Under the pieces are notes generated by a model. It did not search any database. It worked only from the letters and a program-made list of their open reading frames with translations, and had not been told where the DNA came from. Positions 1 to 6,005 of a DNA stretch of 6,184 bases are shown here, piece by piece. This DNA is from a bacterium (GTDB lineage: Bacteria; Pseudomonadota; Gammaproteobacteria; Burkholderiales; Thiobacteraceae), in NCBI GenBank assembly GCA_027438535.1, contig DAIAMA010000083.1, forward strand, positions 1 through 6,184, given 5' to 3'. A program made the position numbers and the translations under genes. Position 1 is the first letter of the stretch; the number at the start of each line of letters is the position of its first letter.

Positions 1-756
1 GTCCAGCCCGGCCATATTTTTCCGCTCATGGCGCAACCCGGCGGCGTGCTGGTGCGCGCCGGCCATACCGAAGCCGGTTGCGATCTGGCGCAATTGGCGG
101 GGCGGGAGCCGGCCGCGGTGATTTGCGAAATTTTGAAAGACGACGGCAGCATGGCGCGGCTGCCGGATTTAATCGAATTTGCGAAACAGCATGGCTTGAA
201 AATCGGCACCATCGCCGATTTGATTCACTATCGCTCGCAGACCGAAACCTTGGTAGAGCGCGCGGCCGAACGCAAGGTCGAGACTATCTACGGCGAATTC
301 CAATTGATCGCGTATCGCGACAAGAGTTCGAGCGAGGTGCACTTGGCGATGGTGAAGGGTGTGATCCAGCCGGAGGAAGAAACTTTGGTGCGGGTGCATG
401 AGCCGTTGTCGGTGATCGATTTTTTAGATGACGCGGGCAGTGCGCATTCGTGGAGTGTGCATCAAGCGTTGAAAGCGGTTAGTGAAGCGCCGTCGGGCGT
501 GGTGATATTTTTTCGCCGTCCGGAATCGGCCGAAAGCCTGCTGGCGCGCATCGAGCACGCGGCGCGCCAGCCCTCGGCCAAGGTGGATTTGCGCGATTAC
601 GGTATCGGTGCGCAGATCCTGCGCGATTTGAAGGTGCGCAAGATGCGGCTGTTGGCGGCACCGCGTAAGATGCCGAGTCTAGAGGGTTTCGATCTCGAAG
701 TGAGCGGCTATATATTGCCCCAAGATTGGGCGCGCACATCCAACCTAGAAGAGTGA
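1..756 (+). CDS. ribB: RibBX-type 3,4-dihydroxy-2-butanone 4-phosphate synthase, 5' end outside window
   Basis: The frame is open from base 1, so the N-terminus (probably a bit over 100 residues) lies upstream; 251 residues are visible. Residues 1-78 are the end of a DHBP synthase, which converts ribulose 5-phosphate to 3,4-dihydroxy-2-butanone 4-phosphate for riboflavin synthesis. Visible motifs are [36 protein letters not shown] and IADLIHYR. From about residue 98 a GTP cyclohydrolase II-like domain follows ([25 protein letters not shown]), but the zinc-binding C-x2-GD...C-x-C motif is absent. No cysteine occurs anywhere after the DHBP domain, and the usual LLTNNP stretch reads LLAAPRK. This matches the RibBX variant known in Proteobacteria, so the tail is unlikely to be a cyclohydrolase; this last point is inference. 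It is the first visible gene of the plus-strand operon. Its stop codon overlaps the ribosome binding site of ribH. Confidence 0.93.
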   Translation, partial: VQPGHIFPLMAQPGGVLVRAGHTEAGCDLAQLAGREPAAVICEILKDDGSMARLPDLIEFAKQHGLKIGTIADLIHYRSQTETLVERAAERKVETIYGEFQLIAYRDKSSSEVHLAMVKGVIQPEEETLVRVHEPLSVIDFLDDAGSAHSWSVHQALKAVSEAPSGVVIFFRRPESAESLLARIEHAARQPSAKVDLRDYGIGAQILRDLKVRKMRLLAAPRKMPSLEGFDLEVSGYILPQDWARTSNLEE

Positions 757-761
757 GGTGG
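755..761 (+). promoter_or_regulatory. Ribosome binding site of ribH
   Basis: GAGGTGG lies four bases before the ribH ATG and overlaps the ribBX TGA stop at 754-756. The placement suggests that translation of ribH is coupled to termination on ribBX. Confidence 0.7.
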
Positions 762-765
762 TTTC

Positions 766-1236
766 ATGGCAAAGAAATACGACAATATTACTGAAATTGA
801 AAAAAACCTGGATGGCGAAGGCTTGCATATCGGCATCGTCATGAGCCGTTTCAACATCGATATCGGCGAAGGCTTGCTCGGCGGTTGCGTGACGGAGCTC
901 GATAAACTCGGCGTGCAGCAGAGCGATGTGACGCTGGTAACCGTTCCGGGCGCGCTGGAGGTGCCGCTGGCACTGGAAAAGATGGCATTGAGCGACAGCT
1001 ACGATGCGCTGATCGCACTCGGAGCGGTGGTGCGCGGCGACACCTATCATTTTGAGATCGTCGCCAACGAGTCGTGCAGCGGCATCACCCAAGTTCAGCT
1101 CGACAGCGGCGTGCCCATCGCCAACGGCATGCTTACCACCGATACCGAAGAGCAAGCGCTGGCGCGCATGGCCATCAAGGGCGCGGACTGCGCGCGGGTA
1201 GCGGTGGAGATGGCGAATTTGCTGCAAAAGATATAG
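766..1236 (+). CDS. ribH: 6,7-dimethyl-8-ribityllumazine synthase
   Basis: This cytosolic enzyme condenses 5-amino-6-ribitylaminouracil with 3,4-dihydroxy-2-butanone 4-phosphate, the RibB product, to give lumazine, the precursor of riboflavin. At 156 residues it is normal for the family. Family motifs are visible in order: SRFN at 27-30 (substrate pocket), PGALEVPLA at 61-69, [14 protein letters not shown] at 84-97 and [14 protein letters not shown] at 118-131. His95 in the RGDTYHFE motif corresponds to the catalytic histidine of the family. The ATG start is supported by GAGGTGG just upstream, and the gap from ribBX is 9 bases. It sits directly after its pathway partner, and nusB follows 33 bases later, as in many Proteobacteria. 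Confidence 0.97.
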   Translation: MAKKYDNITEIEKNLDGEGLHIGIVMSRFNIDIGEGLLGGCVTELDKLGVQQSDVTLVTVPGALEVPLALEKMALSDSYDALIALGAVVRGDTYHFEIVANESCSGITQVQLDSGVPIANGMLTTDTEEQALARMAIKGADCARVAVEMANLLQKI

Positions 1237-1246
1237 TTTTCTTATC

Positions 1247-1258
1247 TGCTCTTTAACT
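1247..1258 (+). promoter_or_regulatory. boxA-like NusB/S10 binding element in the nusB leader
   Basis: TGCTCTTTAACT matches the rRNA antitermination boxA consensus TGCTCTTTAACA at 11 of 12 positions, differing only in the last base. It is on the sense strand, in the ribH-nusB gap, 11 bases before the nusB ATG. boxA RNA is the established binding site of the NusB-NusE(S10) dimer. Inference: NusB could bind its own message here and either block ribosome access or alter elongation. nusB has no good Shine-Dalgarno sequence at this place, so bound protein would cover the initiation region. Function is not shown by sequence alone. Confidence 0.6.
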
Positions 1259-1269
1259 GAAAATAATTT

Positions 1270-1695
1270 ATGAGAAAAAGCCGCCGCAAAGCGCGTGAAT
1301 TCGCGCTAAAAGCGCTCTACGAGTGGAAGCTCAGCGGCAATACCGCGGCCGACATCGCCCAACATGTGCGCGATGAAGAAGGCTACGCCAGCGTCGAAGA
1401 GAAATACTTTTTGATTTTACTCAATGGCGTGATCGGCCAAGCACCGGCCTTGGAAGCGGCGCTCACCCCCTATATCGACCGCAAGCTCGCGGAACTCTCG
1501 CCCATCGAATACGCGGCGCTGATGATCGGCGCTTACGAAGCTTTGCATTGTCCGGATGTGCCCTATCGCGTCGTGATCAACGAAGCGGTGGAACTGGCCA
1601 AATCCTATGGTGGCACCGACGGGCACAAATACGTGAATGGCGTACTGGATAAATTATTGCCTGCGGTGCGGCCGCACGAATCCCGCACGCGTTAG
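1270..1695 (+). CDS. nusB: Transcription antitermination factor NusB
   Basis: NusB is a small all-helical RNA-binding protein that pairs with ribosomal protein S10 (NusE) at boxA to make rRNA transcription resistant to Rho. The 141 residues match the usual length. Visible family motifs are the basic N-terminus RKSRRKAREFALKALYEW (residues 2-19, RNA-contacting region), LSPIEYAALMIGAYE at 76-90, and the C-terminal signature PYRVVINEAVELAKSYGG followed by DGHKYVNGVLDKL (98-129). An in-frame TAA at 1264-1266 rules out a longer start, so ATG 1270 is the first possible. The upstream AACTGAAAATAATTT lacks a clear ribosome binding site; instead a boxA-like element is present at 1247-1258. The neighbours ribH and thiL are the classical ones. 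Confidence 0.97.
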   Translation: MRKSRRKAREFALKALYEWKLSGNTAADIAQHVRDEEGYASVEEKYFLILLNGVIGQAPALEAALTPYIDRKLAELSPIEYAALMIGAYEALHCPDVPYRVVINEAVELAKSYGGTDGHKYVNGVLDKLLPAVRPHESRTR

Positions 1696-1701
1696 TGTCT
1701 T

Positions 1702-1752
1702 TTGTCGCGCCGGCATCCTTGCCGGCATGCCGGCTGGAAGCCGGCGCTACGA
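1702..1752. repeat. REP-like GC-rich palindromic element
   Basis: A nearly symmetric 51-base element starts six bases after the nusB stop. Its centre GCCGGCATGCCGGC (1721-1734) is a perfect 14-base palindrome. The arms extend outwards with GCGCCGGC (1707-1714) against GCCGGCGC (1740-1747) and a few mismatches between. It would fold into a strong hairpin in RNA of either strand, but no T-run follows, so it is not a standard intrinsic terminator. Such elements usually occur in many copies in a genome (REP/BIME type); only this copy is visible here. It may protect the upstream mRNA end or attenuate read-through into thiL (inference). Confidence 0.65.
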
Positions 1753-1786
1753 TGCTCTGACATATACGCATGAATTAAAACCACAT

Positions 1787-1812
1787 CCCGCACTGTCATT
1801 CGCGCGGGGGAG
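1787..1812 (+). promoter_or_regulatory. thiL ribosome binding region with a possible short hairpin
   Basis: GGGGGAG at 1806-1812 is the only Shine-Dalgarno-like stretch before thiL, but it lies 16 bases from the ATG, longer than ideal. CCCGC (1787-1791) can pair with GCGGG (1804-1808), with a 12-base loop, which would bury part of this site. The stem is short, so regulation here is only a possibility. Confidence 0.3.
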
Positions 1813-1828
1813 ATACTAAATTCTTACC

Positions 1829-2785
1829 ATGCCTTCCGAATTCGACCTCATACGCCAATATTTCACCCGTCCAGCCAAGCGTACGGTGTTGGGCGTGGGC
1901 GACGATGCGGCGCTGCTGCGCGTGGGCGCGGGCCAGGAGCTGGCGGTGTCCACCGACATGCTGCTGGTCGAGCGGCATTTTTTCCCCGACGACGATCCCG
2001 AAGCGCTGGGCCACAAGGCGCTGGCGGTGAATCTTTCCGATCTGGCGGCGATGGGCGCGACACCGCGCTGGGCGCTGCTGTCGATTGCGCTGCCGGAAGT
2101 GAACGAGCGCTGGCTTACGCGTTTCGCGCAGGGCTGGTTCGCGCTCGCGGAGCAAGAGGATGTGGCGCTGATCGGCGGCGACACCACCAAAGGGCCGCTG
2201 ACTTTCTCCGTCACCATCATGGGCGAAGTGCCCAAAGGCCAGGCACTGCGCCGTGCCGGCGCGAAGGCCGGCGATGAAATTTGGGTATCGGGCACGCTCG
2301 GCGATGCGGCGTTGGCGCTGGCTTATTTGCAGCGCCGCATTCAACTCACGCCGCATGACGCGGCGGCAGTGTTGCCGCGTTTACATCGGCCCACGCCGCG
2401 CGTGAAATTGGGGCAAAAGCTCTTGGGTTTGGCCAACAGCGCAATCGATATCTCCGATGGCCTGCTGGCGGACTTGGGGCATATTTTGCAGGCCTCGAAT
2501 GTGGGCGCGGAGATTCAATTCGAGGCCTTGCCGGTATCGCCCGCTTTACGCGCTTATCTCGCGCACGATGCGGCGCGCAAAGCCGTGCTGGCGGGTGGGG
2601 ACGATTATGAATTGTGCTTCACCGCCAAGGCAGCGCGGCACGATGACATCGTGCGTCTCGGCCGCCGTTTGAAATTACCTTTGAGCTGCATCGGCGCGAT
2701 TACCCGCAAGCGCGGCTTAATCGTGCGCGACGCCAAGCAACAAGCGCTCACCATCGAGGAAACCGGTTTTGATCACTTCGCCTAA
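1829..2785 (+). CDS. thiL: Thiamine-monophosphate kinase
   Basis: ThiL phosphorylates thiamine monophosphate with ATP to give thiamine diphosphate, the last step of the pathway, in the cytosol. The 318 residues fit the family (about 320). Motifs of the PurM/ThiL fold are visible in order: EFDLIRQYF at the N-terminus, GVGDDAA at 22-28, STDM at 41-44, HKALAVNLSDLAAMGATPRW at 62-81, IGGDTTKG at 115-122, IDISDGLLADL at 206-216 and GGDDYEL at 256-262. The Asp-rich motifs bind Mg-ATP. An in-frame TAA at 1817-1819 makes ATG 1829 the first possible start, and the beginning MPSEFDLI matches the family. A 133-base gap containing a REP-like element separates it from nusB. Its end overlaps pgpA by 17 bases, which suggests coupled translation. 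Confidence 0.97.
   Translation: MPSEFDLIRQYFTRPAKRTVLGVGDDAALLRVGAGQELAVSTDMLLVERHFFPDDDPEALGHKALAVNLSDLAAMGATPRWALLSIALPEVNERWLTRFAQGWFALAEQEDVALIGGDTTKGPLTFSVTIMGEVPKGQALRRAGAKAGDEIWVSGTLGDAALALAYLQRRIQLTPHDAAAVLPRLHRPTPRVKLGQKLLGLANSAIDISDGLLADLGHILQASNVGAEIQFEALPVSPALRAYLAHDAARKAVLAGGDDYELCFTAKAARHDDIVRLGRRLKLPLSCIGAITRKRGLIVRDAKQQALTIEETGFDHFA
2756..2762 (+). promoter_or_regulatory. Ribosome binding site supporting the pgpA TTG start
   Basis: GAGGAAA lies inside the thiL coding end, six bases before TTG 2769. This spacing decides the choice of the rare TTG start for pgpA, since no ATG or GTG occurs nearby in frame. Confidence 0.6.
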
Positions 2786-3158
2786 TTGGAAATTTATCCT
2801 GAGCCGTCCAGCGTATTTCATCGCCTTCGGATTCGGCAGCGGCTTAAGTCCCTTCGCGCCCGGCACCGCCGGCACGCTCGCCGCCTTCCCGATTTATGGC
2901 TTGCTAGTACTGGCGGCGCTAAACCCCGTTGCGTATTTCGCGCTGATCGCCGGGCTGTTTTTGATCGGCGTGTGGGCCAGCCACGAAACCGGGCGCGCGC
3001 TGGGCATCGCCGATTATGGCGGCATCGTGTGGGACGAGATCGTGGCGTTTCTCGCCATCCTCTACTTCACGCCGCCGACCTGGGGCTGGTTCATCGCCGC
3101 GTTTTTTATTTTCCGCCTCTTCGATGTGTGGTGTCGATCAAACAGGTTCGCAATCTGA
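2769..3158 (+). CDS. pgpA: Phosphatidylglycerophosphatase A, 3'-truncated by an IS30 remnant
   Basis: PgpA is an inner-membrane enzyme that removes phosphate from phosphatidylglycerophosphate to make phosphatidylglycerol. The start is TTG with a good GAGGAAA site, overlapping thiL by 17 bases. Family motifs are clear: FGSGLSPFAPGTAGTLAA (22-39), ADYGGIVWDEIVAF (81-94) and FRLFDVW (115-121), with hydrophobic segments around 40-70 and 90-118. After Trp121 (base 3131) homology stops abruptly. The family continues with a KPWPI-like motif and a GG-G-M-DD segment that is needed for a complete enzyme, but here eight unrelated residues (CRSNRFAI) and a stop follow. These come from the antisense of an IS30 transposase gene. 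The product is therefore about 129 residues instead of roughly 160 and is probably inactive (inference), unless another PGP phosphatase (PgpB/PgpC type) exists elsewhere or the junction is an assembly error. Confidence 0.85.
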   Translation: MITSPNWKFILSRPAYFIAFGFGSGLSPFAPGTAGTLAAFPIYGLLVLAALNPVAYFALIAGLFLIGVWASHETGRALGIADYGGIVWDEIVAFLAILYFTPPTWGWFIAAFFIFRLFDVWCRSNRFAI

Positions 3159-3241
3159 TGGAGGTTGTCGCCTGCGCGCCAACGCTCCCACATCAGCGCC
3201 TTCTGACTTTCCGTGTAATAAATCCTTGGTCTTTGCTTCAT
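3128..3241 (-). pseudogene. IS30-family transposase, N-terminal fragment
   Basis: The 38 residues beginning MKQRPRIYYTESQKAL carry the N-terminal helix-turn-helix of IS30-type transposases: YTESQKALMWERWRAGDNLHQIANLFDRHH, in which the W-x-R-W-x-x-G-x-x-L-x-x-I-A pattern is characteristic (this run is given by pattern only, residues 9-38). ATG 3241 has AAGGAG eight bases upstream, and a GTG at 3250 is a less likely start. After His38 the frame runs into antisense pgpA (TSKRRKIKN...), so the DDE catalytic domain is absent and the fragment cannot transpose by itself. Confidence 0.75.
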
Positions 3242-3242
3242 C

Positions 3243-3283
3243 TGCAACACTCCTTCTGCTTATGCAGTTTCTAGTGTGTTGCA
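3243..3283 (-). repeat. Inverted repeat around the transposase ribosome binding site
   Basis: TGCAACAC (3243-3250) and GTGTTGCA (3276-3283) form an 8-bp inverted repeat. A second 4-bp stem CTGC/GCAG (3256-3259 and 3264-3267) lies inside. In minus-strand RNA the AAGGAG site sits between the two stems and touches the outer one. Several insertion sequences use such structures to keep read-through transcripts from being translated; here this is inference. Confidence 0.45.
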
Positions 3284-3300
3284 TCCACCGGTTGAATCCA

Positions 3301-3419
3301 AGAGGGAACTCGGCCGCTTGCTTTTGGCGCAATTGAGACGACCAGTTTGACCGCGACGTGGCATCCTACTCCATTGGCCCATCGTCCAACAGAAAATCAA
3401 GCGCGGGCTACAAATAATC
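3301..3419. other. Unassigned non-coding stretch between the IS30 remnant and the convergent operon
   Basis: I see no gene of recognisable family, no clear terminator hairpin with T-run, and no second copy of the IS end in this 119-base stretch. It could be the flank into which the IS element originally inserted, or part of another decayed element. Confidence 0.4.
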
Positions 3420-5198
3420 CTACTGCAAGCCGTTCATCGCGCTCACTTGGCTGGCGTACCAGAACACGCCTTGATCCAGAATGGAATAGCCCGCGTTGAG
3501 CGCGCTGAGCGCCTCGGTGCGCAAGGCTTTGTCGCCCAGTGCCCAACTGGTCTTAATGATCAGCGCAGCGGGAGAATACGTCGCGCTGTCGGATACGATG
3601 CGCTGATAGTAGGGCCGTGCCAGCAAGGGCTGTTGCTCAAGCTGCCAGCCGCGCGCGTTGTGAAATTTTTGCCACGCTTCGGTGGCCAGCGTGCGCGCGA
3701 ATGCACGATCCGCTTCGCTTTGCGCCATGCGCGCATAATCCGCCAAGCCGGCCGACACATAAGCATAGTCTTCGAGGTCACCTGGGCCCAGGCTTTTCCC
3801 TTGCCCAAACCCTTTGCGCAGGCCTTGCGGCACGATCAATTTCGTCACCAGAAAATCGCGCACTTGTTTAGCGGCGGCCCGATAGCGCGGTTCGATAGCG
3901 GCGGCCTGGGACAATGCGGTGAGCGCAAGGCCGTTCAAGCCCGCGAGCAGTTTCGTGTCCTTGGGCAGCACGCGTTTGGCGCGCTCTGCTTTGAGCTTGG
4001 CGTAGATCGGCGCAAGGCGCGCGGCTTCTTCTTGCGTGGGCGGGGACAGATGCAGCGGCAGGTAGCCGTATTTCGATTCGGCGGGCTGGTCCAGGCCCCA
4101 GAATTTCGCGATCAATTTATATTCCGCCGGCGCGAGCAATTTGCGCAATAGCGCCTTGTCCCACAAGTACACGCCGCCCTCGCGATCTTGCGCATCGACG
4201 GCGGAAGTGCTGGTGATGAACGCGCCCGATTCTTGATCGCGCATATCCGCCAGCATGAAATCGAGCGTGCTGAACGCCGTGTCGCGATACGCCGGCTGAT
4301 TCAATACTTGCGCCGCGCGCAGATAGAGGCTCGCGAGCTGGGCGTTGTCGTACAGCATTTTCTCGAAGTGCGGGATATGCCAATCCGGATCCACGGTATA
4401 ACGGAAGAAGCCGCCGCCGACATGATCGTAGAGCCCGAGACGCGCCATGTGATCGAGCGTCACACGCAAAAATTCGGCAAGCTTGGGGTTCGGCGCTTGG
4501 GCTTGCGCCTCCAGCAAAGCGGCCAATTGCGGCGCCTGAGGGAATTTACTCGTGGCGCCGAAGCCGCCGCGGAAAATATCGGCATGCGCCAAGGCTTCTT
4601 CCACCAGACGCTGGCGATAGAACACGCCGACTTGCGGCGCGAATTCCGCCTTGGTCTCCCGGGGCGCGGGCATTTCCTGCGCGGCGGCTTGGGCTACCTG
4701 CTTCAGGTGCGGGCCATCTTGCTGCCAATGCGCGCCGAGGCGCGAAATCGTCTGCAGAAAGGTTTGCGGCGGCGCATACAGAATCGCCGCCAGCGGATAG
4801 CCCTCGGGGGTGATGAACACATTCAGCGGCCAGCCGGATTGCCCGCGCGTGGCTGCGGCAAAAGCCTGCATCTCCGCATCCAAGGCACCGTTGATCTCGC
4901 GATCGACTTTCACCGGGATGAAATATTCATTGAGTACTTTTGCGATCTCGGGATTTTTATAACTCTCGCGCTGCATCACGTGACACCAATGGCAGGAGAA
5001 GTAACCGATGGAAACGAATAGCAGCTTGTTTTCCTTGCGCGCACGCGCAATGGTCTGCGCATTCCACTCCTGCCACGCGACCGGGTCGTCCCCGTGCAGC
5101 GCGAGATAAGGCGAGGGATTGTGTTTGAGTTGATTCTCAAGCGCCGATGCCGGCAGCGCGACGCATAAAATCAGCAGCGTTATGAGCCAGCGCATCAT
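3420..5198 (-). CDS. Secreted thioredoxin-domain (DUF255, YyaL/SSP411-type) protein
   Basis: The 592-residue product begins with a Sec-type signal peptide: MMRW, a hydrophobic core at 5-15, and the cleavage pattern ASA at 17-19. There is no twin-arginine pair. The mature protein opens with [19 protein letters not shown], then the thioredoxin-like domain with the redox pair Cys69-His-Trp-Cys72 ([11 protein letters not shown]), VKVDRE (96-101) and [15 protein letters not shown] (121-135). A long alpha/alpha-barrel region follows, with FGATSKFPQ (213-221), [13 protein letters not shown] (258-270), [12 protein letters not shown] (277-288), EGGVYLWD (340-347) and [12 protein letters not shown] (418-429). 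The molecular function of this widespread family is not established; disulfide or redox activity in the periplasm is an inference from CHWC and the signal peptide. The first of two adjacent ATG codons overlaps the tatC stop (ATGA, 5198-5195), with GGAG five bases upstream. Confidence 0.9.
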   Translation of the reverse strand: MMRWLITLLILCVALPASALENQLKHNPSPYLALHGDDPVAWQEWNAQTIARARKENKLLFVSIGYFSCHWCHVMQRESYKNPEIAKVLNEYFIPVKVDREINGALDAEMQAFAAATRGQSGWPLNVFITPEGYPLAAILYAPPQTFLQTISRLGAHWQQDGPHLKQVAQAAAQEMPAPRETKAEFAPQVGVFYRQRLVEEALAHADIFRGGFGATSKFPQAPQLAALLEAQAQAPNPKLAEFLRVTLDHMARLGLYDHVGGGFFRYTVDPDWHIPHFEKMLYDNAQLASLYLRAAQVLNQPAYRDTAFSTLDFMLADMRDQESGAFITSTSAVDAQDREGGVYLWDKALLRKLLAPAEYKLIAKFWGLDQPAESKYGYLPLHLSPPTQEEAARLAPIYAKLKAERAKRVLPKDTKLLAGLNGLALTALSQAAAIEPRYRAAAKQVRDFLVTKLIVPQGLRKGFGQGKSLGPGDLEDYAYVSAGLADYARMAQSEADRAFARTLATEAWQKFHNARGWQLEQQPLLARPYYQRIVSDSATYSPAALIIKTSWALGDKALRTEALSALNAGYSILDQGVFWYASQVSAMNGLQ

Positions 5199-6005
5199 TT
5201 CGGCTCCGGTTTTTCAGCGGCAGCCGTGCGATCAAGCTCGGCATCCATTTCCGCTTCGGACAGCGGCTGGTAGGCTTCCGCCTCGGCCGGTTTGCTGACA
5301 AAACCGGAAACCAGAATGCCCAGTTCATACAACAACCACAAAGGCATCGCCAGCATGAATTGGGAAACGACATCGGGCGGCGTGAAAATCGCGCCGACCA
5401 CGAACGCGCCGACGATCATATAAGGCCGGACCTCTTTGAGCTTGGCCACGCTCACCAATCCCATCTTTACCAACAGCACGACCACCACCGGCACTTCAAA
5501 AGTGATGCCGAAGGCCATGAACAGCGTGAGCACGAAATCGAGATATTTGCCGATATCGGTCATCACCGCCACGCCTTGCGGCGCGGTATGGGTGATAAAG
5601 CCGAACACCACCGGAAACACCGCGAAATAGGCGAACGCCATGCCGACGAAAAACAGCACCGTGCCGGAAATCACCACCGGCAAGACAAAACGCTTCTCGT
5701 GGGCGTACAGGCCGGGCGCGATGAACCCCCATAGTTGATACAAGACATAGGGCAGCGAAATCAAGAACGCCGCCATCGCCGCGACTTTCATCGGCACGAA
5801 AAACGGCGTGGTTACTTCGGTGGCGATCATCTGCCCGCCTTTGGGCAGGTTCATGAGCAGCGGATGCGCGAGCAAGGTATAGAGTTTATTCGCGCCGGGA
5901 TAAAAAAAACAGGACGACAAAAACGCCGATCACCACCACCACGATGCGCAGCAAGCGGTCGCGCAACTCCAGCAAGTGGGAAATGATGCTTTGCTCGTCG
6001 CTCAT
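5195..6005 (-). CDS. tatC: Sec-independent translocase TatC, interrupted by a 1-base frameshift
   Basis: TatC is the polytopic inner-membrane receptor that, with TatB, binds twin-arginine signal peptides. From ATG 6005 the frame reads MSDEQSIISHLLELRDRLLR, the expected N-terminus, up to codon 34. There a run of eight T (5909-5902, sense strand) shifts the frame, and TAA at 5888-5886 ends it after 39 codons. With seven T the protein continues as LFFYPGANKLYTLL and runs to 269 residues, a normal length. Conserved segments are visible: ATEVTTPFFVPMKV, LPYVLYQLWGFIAPGLYAHEKR, FGITFEVPVVVVLL, VRPYMIVGAF, FTPPDVVSQ and LPLWLLYE-like LAMPLWLLYELG. The part after the shift is open from 5920 to 5195. 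A sequencing or assembly error in the homopolymer is likely; a real mutation cannot be excluded. The start overlaps the tatB stop, and the stop overlaps the next gene. Confidence 0.9.
5902..5909 (-). other. Homopolymer run causing the tatC frameshift
   Basis: There are eight consecutive T on the coding strand within CTG-T8-ATCCC. Seven would keep tatC in frame (L-F-F-Y-P). As written, one base too many is present, so restoration needs loss of one base. Transcriptional slippage on the T-run could do this at low level, while a usual -1 ribosomal shift would give the wrong frame. Confidence 0.85.

Larger units (their letters stand above)
3128..3300 (-). mobile_element. 5' remnant of an IS30-family insertion sequence
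   Basis: On the minus strand this stretch reads as the left end of an IS30-type element: an outer TGGATTCAACCGGTGGATG (3300-3282), a short leader with ribosome binding site AAGGAG, then the start of the transposase gene. IS30 elements are usually about 1 kb or more; only about 170 bases are left, and the rest, including the catalytic part and the other terminal repeat, is missing. The inner break joins pgpA at 3128-3131, where GTGG can be assigned to either sequence. The outer border near 3300 is estimated from the sequence pattern and is not proven, because the second inverted repeat is not in the window. Confidence 0.7.

Noticed and set aside
1219..1246. Possible promoter between ribH and nusB (TATAGT-like hexamer)
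   Set aside because: No -35 hexamer at acceptable spacing accompanies it. The AT-rich stretch is better explained by the boxA-like leader.
1756..1784. CTGACA / TATACG as a promoter for thiL
   Set aside because: CTGACA resembles a -35 box, but no convincing -10 sits about 17 bases downstream, and TATACG is too close.
1796..2356. Minus-strand open frames antisense to thiL
   Set aside because: They are composition-driven shadows of the well-supported thiL gene; no ribosome binding site or motif supports them.
4188..5021. Long plus-strand open frame (277 codons) and others antisense to the DUF255 gene
   Set aside because: Its translation is rich in Arg, Gly and His with no family pattern, as expected from the complement of GC-rich coding sequence, while the minus-strand frame carries clear motifs throughout.
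5901..5912. Programmed -1 ribosomal frameshifting on the tatC T-run
   Set aside because: The sequence needs the loss of one base (a +1 shift) to restore TatC; a -1 shift would enter the third frame. No natural TatC is known to me to need it.
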